From contig USSF01000002.1 in assembly GCA_900557405.1 (NCBI GenBank), positions 1-61,941 of the forward strand: a stretch of 61,941 nt of DNA, given 5' to 3'. The DNA comes from an uncultured Prevotella sp. (lineage in GTDB: Bacteria > Bacteroidota > Bacteroidia > Bacteroidales > Bacteroidaceae). Under the pieces are notes generated by a model. It ran no database searches, had not been told where the DNA came from, and saw only the letters and a list, made by a program, of their open reading frames with translations. The position numbers were made by a program, and so were the translations under genes. Below, in pieces: positions 51,501-59,401 of this stretch (its first letter is position 1; every line of letters begins with the position of its first letter).

Positions 51501-52050
51501 AACCGATATAGCTGCCGTGTATGCCGATATACTCTCCTTCCATTGCCGGCAGTTCCACCTTGGTCCATGTGGAAGTGTTCACCTGACTCATGTCCACTGT
51601 CAGTTCCTCGCCGGCAACATACGTATTGCCTTGCTTCGTCACCTTATAGAACTTAGCCACAGGTGAATAATAAGTGCTTTGTCCCTTAATATAGATTGAT
51701 GCCGTTCCGGTAATCTTCGGGGTGACGATCATATCGGTGGACGTATGGTATATATTGCCATACGTATATCCTATTTCCTCACCATAGACATGCAGCCAAC
51801 CGCCGGTCACTCCGCCCGTTGACTCATATCCATAACTCTGATATTTAGTCTGTGTACCCGAATACGGGTTCTCATACGTGAAGGCATCCACGATATGTCC
51901 CCAGCCTGTAGCCACCCTGAACGCATGGTCAGAAGTGTTTATTGAGGTATTGAAGTCATACGAGTAGTTGTCAACCGTTTCTGCCCTTACTCCCGTTGCT
52001 GTAGCCAAGAGAGCGAGTAAGGCAGTCAATGTCGTGAAAATCTGTCTCAT
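48589..52050 (-). CDS. Large secreted multidomain surface protein
   Basis: A 1153-residue exported protein (signal ending VRA-ETV). Two jelly-roll-like segments of the choice-of-anchor type are suggested (about 28-195, ending YIGLDDFAVNG; about 430-600, ending KDIAIDNIYGF), separated by CARDB-like beta domains (DVTITATVSNTGD), with a carboxypeptidase-regulatory-like segment near 910-985. The tail reads IYTLDGRLVETGG...LKSGVYIMGKKKVIVK. No catalytic motif is seen; adhesion is a guess. Confidence 0.82.
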   Translation of the reverse strand: MRQIFTTLTALLALLATATGVRAETVDNYSYDFNTSINTSDHAFRVATGWGHIVDAFTYENPYSGTQTKYQSYGYESTGGVTGGWLHVYGEEIGYTYGNIYHTSTDMIVTPKITGTASIYIKGQSTYYSPVAKFYKVTKQGNTYVAGEELTVDMSQVNTSTWTKVELPAMEGEYIGIHGSYIGLDDFAVNGTAELELQKGMTVSNVKIADTAPVCNAENKFDVTITATVSNTGDMKLLSTDEGMTLSVIDADNAKLKNVAIGKDLEKGATADVQIPLTDLDYSATGKGFTLTVKENVTGTTATTGKISPVAYAPEMVLQNKYETAIKNGSVENFGRINEAKTQSYKIANKGTAPLVITKVDVPQGFTTTLTPQTVAAKQTVDFDITLGTEVFGECGGSFTVTADDVDPVSMELKGLVLDPEKYLVDFEDFEYGKPMPGGIQIEGSDFKVESWDSSNGNKYVIRNSSSYSLDQFSTPLLEIAEGESLTFDISARYSYSSKLQIMYSADRSNWTQAKEFAYDEISTSGYYDLRNVSVSGIPAGKWFIAFKGKDIAIDNIYGFKRIVKDHDVAISAAAAPDKAMVNNVATFKVSLKNCQDKVEAADSYSSMLYIVEMKEDGTTYEKKDSVASTAVEIGKSATVDNTFEYTPHADGKLMAYAEFVFGKDTLKTDVMEVMVAKEKISRDATLGDAKTTNSFAPLNLGGGYLSESEVVYTAGRIKNLNAGDKVTGITLRGTKGSSDLTTRLRIYIENTEDEAVDTQTKTLAGDTAKMQKVYDADYTFKKVGYTATELLNVTFDTPFEYTGKNLRLRFYSEAESKTSTAYTSFEVDNTDQTHCLVRTVSYSYDSDISNYTEDEITAARYLPAATLQIYVEPATLYGTIADGEIGIEGIDVKLTSDNVEYYAKTDKDGKFAVDIIQNERVYTPDFKVDGYIAPALETIDMTGGTTTVAYNVIRKEIMLKAGEWTTVILPAVAKYPDGEYWQLKEYDAAGNKVYFSEISDKKDLKENTPYVFKPAADVTFTNEDFTTDVEAGTAVAEPVKLVGTYSGKRLAATEDTACMVISADKTFQAVGETGDAMYATKAALYVPADKAKTLEIIFGERIVNGISGVSSDDAGSAGKIYTLDGRLVETGGNVKTLKSGVYIMGKKKVIVK

Positions 52051-52146
52051 AAGCTTTGTATTTAGTTGATTATATGTTCCTTTTATCCCCTCAGGTATTA
52101 CGGATGGCGCACTTCATCCGGCGGCCACCTCTCCTTATTATATATT

Positions 52147-52179
52147 CCGGCGGATGCCTTTTCTTGAAGCATCCGCCGG
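52147..52179 (-). terminator. Hairpin after the C10 peptidase gene
   Basis: CCGGCGGATGC (52147-52157) and GCATCCGCCGG (52169-52179) form a perfect 11-bp stem 18 nt past the stop at 52198. The minus strand continues AATATATAAT, so termination may be incomplete and allow read-through to the next gene. Confidence 0.6.
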
Positions 52180-52197
52180 ATGACATCCCGCATGTGG

Positions 52198-54711
52198 TTA
52201 TTCTCTTACAATTTTCTCTGCCTTCATACCGATGCCGGTCTTTGCCACCACGATATACGTGCCGCGTGGCATCTGCGAGATGTCTACCGTATTACCGGCA
52301 TATTGTCTTAACATCAGTCTACCGTCCATGCCGTAGACTGCCACATATTCGAGTCCTAATGGAGCCTCCACGGTGAGCACGTTACCCTGTATGGAGAATG
52401 CCAGATTAGGGTCGGCGTTTCTGTTTATCTTGTCTATTGCATCCGTCGGTTCGTCCGGTTCCCAGGTCACAGTCGGGTCTTTTGCCCCATAGGTGAACTC
52501 ATGCAGATTATACTTTATCGGCTCAAGATACTTCTTGCCCGTGATGTCGTATACGGTGGCGATACGCATATTGCTCATCGACCAGTCCTTGTTCGGGTCG
52601 TAAGTGCCGTGCATACGCACCGTCTTCGTTTCGCCGCCCTCGATAACCACCTTGGCAGTATCCATGTCGGCACCGTCACAGAAGTAGTTCTCGCTGTCGA
52701 GAATCCTTACTATCATCTTGCCGTCATACTTTCCTCCGTCGTTGCGTATCTCGGCATTGAGAATCATGCAGTTTACAGGCACCTGATAGTCGCGCGGCGT
52801 GAAATAGATTTCCTTCACCAGCTGCAGGTCCGGCTCCTTCTCCCTTCCGATGAGTGGGATGATGGTGTGGTACACCACGTTGTCTTCTCTGTCAAACAGG
52901 GTGAACTCATAATTGTCGTCGCCTGCAAGTTCCAGCGTCTGGTTGAATGTCAGTTCGGCTGTCTCGCCCGCATCGATTGTTATGTCCTGCTTGGGCGATG
53001 TGTACCAATGCTTGGTAAGCGCATCACCAACGATGTTCAGGCGGAAGCTCACTGCTCCGTCGTATTTTCCTCCCTCGTTCTTCACCGTGAGCTTCACGGT
53101 AGACGGCACGTCGGATGTAAGCACCTCAGGTGTGGACTGCATTTTCACCACGTTGAGCTTGGCCTTGCCCACGGTGGAGTATTCCACGTTCTCCGCCCCC
53201 ACCTTTATGCTTATTTCGTTTGCCGTTCCGATGGTCATCATCACGTCGGAATATTTCTCCTCGCCCTTCACCTTGTATTGGAGCTTTGCCACGTAGTTGC
53301 CTTCGGCGAGTGTGGCAGGCACGGTGAGTGTGGAGCGGAGCGTATCAAGATACTGTCCGGCGTATGTGTTTCCGCTGTACAGGGTCTTTGATGCCACGAT
53401 ATTGTTGCTGTTGTCGTATACCACCAGACCGAAGTCCTCGAGGTCGAGGTCGAAGTTTGAAGTGTTATACACCTCGCATACAGTCACCGGCACGCTCTCG
53501 CCCTTCTTCACCACGACGTTGAAATCATCGCCCAGTCCCTCGCAGAGCATCTCGTGCGGACGGTATACTGATGTTCCGTCCTTGTCGGGCTTGAAGCCGA
53601 TGAGCATGTCCTGATAGTAGTTGAAGCCGTCTTTCATGCTCTGTCCTGTGGCCATGTCCACGTAGTCATAGGCAAGGGCGTTGAGCAGAAAGTAGCCGTT
53701 TCCGCTGCCTCCCCATCCCCAGTTGATGTGGTAGAAGCCGTCTTCGTTGTATCCGTCGCAGATGAACGAGTGGCCCGACATGGAGCTTGTAGCTCCGTCG
53801 TATACCACCGGGCGCCCGTTGTCGAGCTCTTCCCTTACCATCTGCATCCAGGTCTGCGAGTCATAGAAGTTGCGCTTCACCAGATGTATTCCCTTGTCAT
53901 AGCGGAAATGGTTTGCCATTGCCGGTCCCATCAGCTCGGAATAGGCTCCGGATCCGCCGTTGTCGTAATCCATGTTCACGCTCACTGCCACATGATGCAG
54001 CAGCGTTGCCACGGCATCCACAGCCTCGTCAGTAGACGATGCGTTCAGTTCGTCGGTCATCGCCGCCCAGTTGTATGTGGTATTGGCGAAATCGGCGGAC
54101 TCCTCGAACTTGTGCGTGGTCGTCACGTAGGAATGACTTCCCTCGCCGTGGTCAGGCCATTGCCAGTAGCGCATGATCTGTCCGAGCGACACTGCCACAC
54201 ATCCTATCGGAAAACGGCTGTTCGGCGTGTACTTGTTGTAGAACGGCGACTGGTTCCATTTCGTGTTGCCCAGCAACGGGTCCACGCTGGTCTTGCCCTC
54301 CGTGGCTACCTCTTTTGCCCTTGCCTCGGGATGCTTGTCGAGATAGTCCACCTGGCGGGCGAACTCTCCGAGCCAATAGCGCATGTTGTCGGGGATGTTA
54401 TTGATGTCGAAGCTTCCGCTGTCAACGAATCCGAGCACGCCGGCAGTGCGGTCCTCGCCGCTCACGATGATATATCCGCCGCCCCTGCTCTGCGCCACGT
54501 AATAGTAGGCGTCCTTTCCGGCATTGCGGTCTGCCTTGTATACTATGTCGATATGCTTCCTGTCGGCAAAGCTGCGGAGCTTGCTGCCGGCTACGGCTTT
54601 CTTGCCGAACTGTGCTGCTATGTCCAGCGCCTGTCCCTTGTCTATCGGATTGGCGAATGAACCGGCTGTCATTGCGAGACAGAATATGATAGATAATGCA
54701 GTTCTTTTCAT
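52198..54711 (-). CDS. C10-family cysteine peptidase (streptopain/interpain-like)
   Basis: A secreted papain-fold protease. Layout of the 837 residues: signal peptide 1-20, inhibitory propeptide about 21-145, catalytic domain about 146-370 with Cys171 (GCVAVSLGQIMRYW) and His314 (SGHSFICDGYNEDGFYHINW), then beta-sandwich domains and a tail VAVYGMDGRL...MPRGTYIVVAKT. The catalytic pair is intact. Prevotella intermedia interpain A is the closest named relative I know of. No separate inhibitor gene lies next to it. It follows the 750-residue protein by 65 bp. Confidence 0.94.
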   Translation of the reverse strand: MKRTALSIIFCLAMTAGSFANPIDKGQALDIAAQFGKKAVAGSKLRSFADRKHIDIVYKADRNAGKDAYYYVAQSRGGGYIIVSGEDRTAGVLGFVDSGSFDINNIPDNMRYWLGEFARQVDYLDKHPEARAKEVATEGKTSVDPLLGNTKWNQSPFYNKYTPNSRFPIGCVAVSLGQIMRYWQWPDHGEGSHSYVTTTHKFEESADFANTTYNWAAMTDELNASSTDEAVDAVATLLHHVAVSVNMDYDNGGSGAYSELMGPAMANHFRYDKGIHLVKRNFYDSQTWMQMVREELDNGRPVVYDGATSSMSGHSFICDGYNEDGFYHINWGWGGSGNGYFLLNALAYDYVDMATGQSMKDGFNYYQDMLIGFKPDKDGTSVYRPHEMLCEGLGDDFNVVVKKGESVPVTVCEVYNTSNFDLDLEDFGLVVYDNSNNIVASKTLYSGNTYAGQYLDTLRSTLTVPATLAEGNYVAKLQYKVKGEEKYSDVMMTIGTANEISIKVGAENVEYSTVGKAKLNVVKMQSTPEVLTSDVPSTVKLTVKNEGGKYDGAVSFRLNIVGDALTKHWYTSPKQDITIDAGETAELTFNQTLELAGDDNYEFTLFDREDNVVYHTIIPLIGREKEPDLQLVKEIYFTPRDYQVPVNCMILNAEIRNDGGKYDGKMIVRILDSENYFCDGADMDTAKVVIEGGETKTVRMHGTYDPNKDWSMSNMRIATVYDITGKKYLEPIKYNLHEFTYGAKDPTVTWEPDEPTDAIDKINRNADPNLAFSIQGNVLTVEAPLGLEYVAVYGMDGRLMLRQYAGNTVDISQMPRGTYIVVAKTGIGMKAEKIVRE

Positions 54712-54776
54712 ATAGATATGTTTTTGTTTGTAATGTTGACTGGTGTACTGACCTGCCGGTCAATCGGAAGAGTCCT

Positions 54777-57029
54777 TTATCTTACCACCACCTTCTTCTT
54801 GTTCACGATATATATGCCAGGACGGAGCTTGTCGCCCTGCTTGCCCACCTTCATTCCGTCGACTGAATAGATTGTGCCGTCGGATGTTGGCTTCTCGGCG
54901 TTCACCTCGGCGATGCCCGTAGTGCCGGATACGCTCACCGGCAGCGACTCGCTTCCGTCGGCATACACTGCCGTCACGGCATACGCATGGGTGCCTCCGG
55001 GATTGCCAATCACTGTTGCTTCCATTGTCTTTTCTGCCGATACGAGTTTTCCGTCGCGGTATACATTATATGATACCGGTGTTCCGCCTATCTCGAATGT
55101 GAAGTCGTCGAGCATGAGCAGCAGTCCGTCCATTCCCGGCGTGGTGTGGTGGATGGCGAAATATTTCGTTCCCTCGCTTACCTTCACCTTGTATTCCGAC
55201 CAGTAGCCGCCGTAGATGTCGAAGCGGTGGGTGATGCCATAGCTATAGTAGTCGGTGAACGACTTTATCCCGGTGTCCGTCTTTGACCCCATGAAATAGA
55301 ATATCTCGTCGTTCTCCTTCCAGTTGCCGTTGAGATCCTTCGAGCGCATGTTGCTTGCCCAAAATGTCACGGTCTGCTCCTTGCCCGACAGTTCCGGAGA
55401 GATGAGCCAGTTGTCGGCATCGGGATAATAGGTCTCCGTGGATGCCACATAGTATGGGTATGGGGCTGCGGCAAACTGCTTTCCGGTATGTGCCTCAAGC
55501 GTCTCGCCGATATCAGAAGGGTTCATGATGATGAATGCAAAGAGTTCGCCGAAATGCGGATAGTCGGTGTATTCGAACATGCCGCCGTTTGTGGCCTTGT
55601 CCTCATCCCTCAATGTCCATTCGCCGAACGTGGTGCTCCACGGGTCGTAGTCCTCGAATCCGTCGGTTACCTGCTTCTCGTTCGGAAGCGGTGCGCCCCA
55701 CGACAGGTTCGCCACGTCGCCGTCCATCTCCACCTTCAGGTTCTCCACGCCATGGCGCCACGTGTCTTCCAGATTCATGGTCTTCTCGTCCACGTTGTCT
55801 GCCGGATTGTCGTCGTTGTCCATTACCACCTCTGCCGTGAGTACCACGTTGGTCTTGTCGGTCATAAAGGAGCTGGTCGGATAGTCCACCTTATATGTAT
55901 ATGACTTGTACGCCTTCAATGCTCCCGCCTTGGCGTTGAATGATTTGTATTCCTCGCCGTTCACCTTTACCTTCATCTGGAATGCCGGCGAGTTCGAACC
56001 GGTCATGTTCTCCACCTTTACGGCGAGCTTCGCCGTCTGTCCCTTCACCACCTTTTCGGGTGTCGTCAGCACGACGGAGAGGTCGTTCTTCTTCTCGTCG
56101 CGTACGGTGATGTTGTCTATTGCCGTCAGTATCTTTGCCGTTGGCGAAGTGAAGCGGAAGCGCAACACGATGTATCTCTCGTTGGCGTATTTCTTCAGAT
56201 TGGCATATTTCGTCTTCCATCCCCAGGTGCCGGAGTTAACGGCATTCCTGGTATCCACTGTCTCCACCGTTCCGTCGGGCTTCACCACTTCAAGCGTCAG
56301 CGGCACGCTGCCCTGCTGGTTGACGTATTGTGCGAATGTCACCACGGGATTCTCCGCTCCGCCCAGCGCTATCTTGTGGGAAACGAGCGAGCATTCCTCG
56401 TTCTCCGTCCCTGCCATGAATCCGAAGCATCCGTTGTCGCCGTCGGATGATGTCAGCATGGCATCGGTGAGCAGTCCGTAGTCGTCGTTGCTGGCGCAGT
56501 CTGCCCACCAGAAATTGTTTGTATTACCGTTCTTGAAGCTGTCGGCAAACGGCAGTGTGTATGGTTTTCCTATCGCGAGCGGTTTTGATATCTTTATATC
56601 CGTCTGGTCCTCGCCGTATTTTGCTGTCAGACCATACTGTGCAAGGTTCGCCTCGCCCTCATCGGTATTCATAGTAATATCATACTGCGTGGCTCCCACC
56701 ACATCGTCGCGCTTCACGGCAGATATGTTTCCGTCTGCTCCCTCCTTCAGGTCATACACGGTGTATGTCACCTGCTGCGGGTCCACTCCCGTGCCCGATG
56801 CGGCATCCCACGTCATGCGCACAGCGGTCTGCATGTCCTGCAGCCTGATGTTCTCCGGTGCCTGCAGGGCACTGGCGTTTGCGGCGCCCTTCTTCGCCGC
56901 ACGGATAATAGTTTCGCTTGTCTTGAATTGAGTGGCAAAAGGCTTGAACTTCAATTCCTGTTGTGCAAAGGCTCCCGTTGAGCACAGAAGCATTGCGCTG
57001 AGTAGCAGTCTATCGTATACCATAAGCAA
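54777..57029 (-). CDS. Secreted protein with two choice-of-anchor/cleaved-adhesin-like domains
   Basis: A 750-residue exported protein (signal ending GAFAQ). A fibronectin-III-like segment (about 55-110) precedes two jelly-roll domains: about 150-310 (LPFADSFKNGN...AIDNITVRD) and about 465-655 (GFEDYDPWSTTFGEWTLRD...DADNWLISPEL...LLMLDDFTFEIGG). Such domains occur in gingipain adhesins and related proteins. The tail is IYSVDGMKVG...LRPGIYIVNKKKVVVR. The first Met or Met3 may be the true start. It heads the transcript that includes the C10 peptidase. Confidence 0.86.
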   Translation of the reverse strand: MLMVYDRLLLSAMLLCSTGAFAQQELKFKPFATQFKTSETIIRAAKKGAANASALQAPENIRLQDMQTAVRMTWDAASGTGVDPQQVTYTVYDLKEGADGNISAVKRDDVVGATQYDITMNTDEGEANLAQYGLTAKYGEDQTDIKISKPLAIGKPYTLPFADSFKNGNTNNFWWADCASNDDYGLLTDAMLTSSDGDNGCFGFMAGTENEECSLVSHKIALGGAENPVVTFAQYVNQQGSVPLTLEVVKPDGTVETVDTRNAVNSGTWGWKTKYANLKKYANERYIVLRFRFTSPTAKILTAIDNITVRDEKKNDLSVVLTTPEKVVKGQTAKLAVKVENMTGSNSPAFQMKVKVNGEEYKSFNAKAGALKAYKSYTYKVDYPTSSFMTDKTNVVLTAEVVMDNDDNPADNVDEKTMNLEDTWRHGVENLKVEMDGDVANLSWGAPLPNEKQVTDGFEDYDPWSTTFGEWTLRDEDKATNGGMFEYTDYPHFGELFAFIIMNPSDIGETLEAHTGKQFAAAPYPYYVASTETYYPDADNWLISPELSGKEQTVTFWASNMRSKDLNGNWKENDEIFYFMGSKTDTGIKSFTDYYSYGITHRFDIYGGYWSEYKVKVSEGTKYFAIHHTTPGMDGLLLMLDDFTFEIGGTPVSYNVYRDGKLVSAEKTMEATVIGNPGGTHAYAVTAVYADGSESLPVSVSGTTGIAEVNAEKPTSDGTIYSVDGMKVGKQGDKLRPGIYIVNKKKVVVR

Positions 57030-57190
57030 AATGTGTATTAGATGAATATATTTATTCCTTTTATTCAGTATGTCTTTTAAAATCGTTGCGTCTTACTTTA
57101 TTTCGTCAAAACGGCACATATCGCTGACTTTGTGCATCAGAAAACACTCGTCCTTCTTTCTTTCTTCTTCCTTTTTCCTCGTTCCTACGG

Positions 57191-57221
57191 CAAAAGTAGA
57201 TATTTATTCTTTATTATCAAA
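57191..57221 (-). promoter_or_regulatory. Promoter of the 750-residue protein/C10 peptidase unit
   Basis: On minus, TTTG (57221-57218), a 19-bp spacer and TACTTTTG (57198-57191). The leader is about 155 nt, the longest predicted in the window for a protein gene. Confidence 0.75.
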
Positions 57222-57348
57222 TAAATTTCCACAAAAATTTATATTTTAATTGATGATATTCGTAAAATCGGCACTTTTATGTGTTAAAAAGGCTCATTTG
57301 TTGGTAAATTTACGATAAAGTGTTACCTATACATAATATGATGTCTGA

Positions 57349-57393
57349 GAAAAAAATAGAATCTCACCCTACATCAAAAGGATGAGATTCTAT
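57349..57393 (-). terminator. Terminator of the three-gene secreted-protein operon
   Basis: ATAGAATCTCA (57356-57366) pairs perfectly with TGAGATTCTAT (57383-57393); on minus it is followed by a T-run. It lies 73 nt past the stop at 57466. Confidence 0.78.
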
Positions 57394-57465
57394 TTGCTAT
57401 ATCGCTATATATACGTTCCAGCTGTAAAAAATACCGTTCGGTATTATCTGTGTCCCAACGGGTGT

Positions 57466-58899
57466 TTATCTGCTGAGCGGACTGATACGTGCCTCACGCT
57501 GCTTGTGTGGTGCAGCCTTTCCGTTGCTGATGAACGGACCGGTGTATGTTGCCTTGATTGACTTGCCCTTGTCAGTCACGAAGTTTGTAGAGATGGTGTA
57601 ATCTCCTGTCGCTTCATCCTTGCTGATTGTGATGGAACCGCTCGACACGAAGCCGAATGTTGCCATAACTCCAGGATTGTCCAAATACTGATAGCATGTA
57701 CCTACCTGACCATATACGCCGGCACCCATAACCTTATAGTAGCCCTTGGCCACCGTGCCGTTTGCACCGTCTTCTGTCACAGGGAATGTACCTACGCGCG
57801 GCTTGCCGTGGCCGTCATCATCCATGAAGATCATGATACGGTTGCGCTTGTACCATGAAGCTCCGTCTGCATAAGGATTGCCGCCATCCATAATCTCGAA
57901 GCAAACACCATCAAGGTCGTATGGAGAGGCGTAGTCGCAAGTGAACTCGAGATCTCGGTCAAGGTTCGGTCCGGTATAGCCCTTGAATGTCTTGTCCCTG
58001 TATGCGCTGCAAGCTCCGGTATAGTTTACGGCTACACACTCGTTGTTCTGCAGCTGTATCTTGGCTGTCACCTTGTAAGTGCCGTCCGCATTCTTCTCTA
58101 TCGTCAGAGTTGCCTGGTTGAACTTCATGCCCTCACCTGTATAGTTGGATTCTGACTTGTAGTTGGAATATTTATCCAGCTCACACTGACCATCCATTGT
58201 CATGTCTGTAGGATTTCCATCTATATAATATGTATATGTACCAGGCAGAGGCATCGGCTCGGTTGTGCCGTCGGATGTCTTGCAGTGGATACTGAAGCTG
58301 TAGATTTTGCCATTGCCTCTCGGGTTGATACCATCGTGCGGACAATCGCCCAGACGGATTACGAAATTCTGATAGCCGAGAGCGGCATAATCTCCCCAAT
58401 AGTCCACATCGAAGAACTGCGACGTTTCATTCTTGTATTCAAGCGAAACGGTCTTCACCTTCTGCTTGGAAAGCACTGTGGACAAACCATACTTGTCGAA
58501 CGGCAACGCCATGATATAATAGTCAATTCCCGACTTCAGGTTCTTGAACTCAAACTCTGAGCTCTCGGTAAAGCTCTCCGAAGCGTTCTTCTGGATATAT
58601 TCCACCAAATCCTCTTTGGAATCGGCCGGAATCGCTCCCACGAGATACGACTTGCAGTTGTCCGGCATGGTGAACTTAGCCTTGCAGCTATTGTTGTCAA
58701 CATTCAATATGGAGATTCCCACTTCCTTGTTCTCCACATAGTCGAAGGTGATGTCATCAAGCTCGCCCACTGAATAGGTCTTCAGAATCTTGTCGCCCTT
58801 GTGGAAGACCATTCTGTTCGGATTGCGCTCCTGGGCAGATACTGCCATGTTGCACATGAACAATGCGATAAGCGCAATAATATAATAACGTGTTTTCAT
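57466..58899 (-). CDS. Secreted protein of unknown family, no C-terminal tail
   Basis: A 477-residue exported protein (signal ending AVSAQ). It begins with the small module MVFHKGDKILKTYSVGELDDITFDYV, then a fibronectin-III-like stretch (about 55-150) and a long beta-rich C-terminal half with Cys, Asp and Gly (GDCPHDGINPRG; FMDDDGHGKPRVG). Unlike its neighbours it ends KQREARISPLSR, without the IYxxDG...GKK tail. I do not recognise the family. It is the last gene of the operon, 15 bp after the gene before it. Confidence 0.78.
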   Translation of the reverse strand: MKTRYYIIALIALFMCNMAVSAQERNPNRMVFHKGDKILKTYSVGELDDITFDYVENKEVGISILNVDNNSCKAKFTMPDNCKSYLVGAIPADSKEDLVEYIQKNASESFTESSEFEFKNLKSGIDYYIMALPFDKYGLSTVLSKQKVKTVSLEYKNETSQFFDVDYWGDYAALGYQNFVIRLGDCPHDGINPRGNGKIYSFSIHCKTSDGTTEPMPLPGTYTYYIDGNPTDMTMDGQCELDKYSNYKSESNYTGEGMKFNQATLTIEKNADGTYKVTAKIQLQNNECVAVNYTGACSAYRDKTFKGYTGPNLDRDLEFTCDYASPYDLDGVCFEIMDGGNPYADGASWYKRNRIMIFMDDDGHGKPRVGTFPVTEDGANGTVAKGYYKVMGAGVYGQVGTCYQYLDNPGVMATFGFVSSGSITISKDEATGDYTISTNFVTDKGKSIKATYTGPFISNGKAAPHKQREARISPLSR

Positions 58900-58914
58900 A
58901 TCTTTACTTTATTT

Positions 58915-59394
58915 TTATTTTACGATAAATTTCATTGAATAACTCTTGATTTTCAGTATATACATGCCTTTGGACAGATGGCTGACGTTTATCTGTCCGC
59001 CGTTCCATGCCGTAATCCTGCCGTGCATGTTTCCGCTGACATCATAGAATGCCACGTCGGCCTTACCCTCCGTCCAGCCGTCCACATAAATCGCTCCGTC
59101 CCTGTATGCCACAGTGAGGCGGTCTGCCGTGGCGCTCTCCACACCGGTCGGGTCTGCGATGAACCAGAGCTTGTTAAGGTCGGAATATGCCGACTTGGTC
59201 TCCTGGTCATTGCGGTCGATGATGCCTAATTCTGAGTCATGGAATACGATCTTCTTCAAATCACTGATTTTGTAGCTCTTCGTGCTACTGTCTTTCATGA
59301 CGACACACACCTGCGCATCGTCAGGGGAAGTGGCTTGTGCGCCCAAGGCGAGGGAACACAATGCCAGTCCCGCAAACAATTTCTGTCTATTCAT
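58915..59394 (-). CDS. Minimal secreted protein: two short modules plus tail
   Basis: A 159-residue exported protein (signal ending GAQA). After the signal come two copies of an SDLxKIxF-type motif (KSYKISDLKKIVFHD, about 39-53; SAYSDLNKLWFIAD, about 69-82), then a complete C-terminal domain VAFYDVSGNMHG...LSKGMYILKIKSYSMKFIVK that fits a type-A sorting domain of the type IX secretion system. Almost nothing else is present, so it may be an accessory or a scaffold. It starts 7 bp after the gene upstream. Confidence 0.82.
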   Translation of the reverse strand: MNRQKLFAGLALCSLALGAQATSPDDAQVCVVMKDSSTKSYKISDLKKIVFHDSELGIIDRNDQETKSAYSDLNKLWFIADPTGVESATADRLTVAYRDGAIYVDGWTEGKADVAFYDVSGNMHGRITAWNGGQINVSHLSKGMYILKIKSYSMKFIVK

Positions 59395-59401
59395 ATATTT
59401 T

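Larger units (their letters stand above)
57030..57465. other. Intergenic region between two secreted-protein units
   Basis: No gene is seen. It holds the terminator of the upstream operon (57349-57393) and the promoter of the next (57191-57221), so the two units are transcriptionally separate. Confidence 0.65.
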
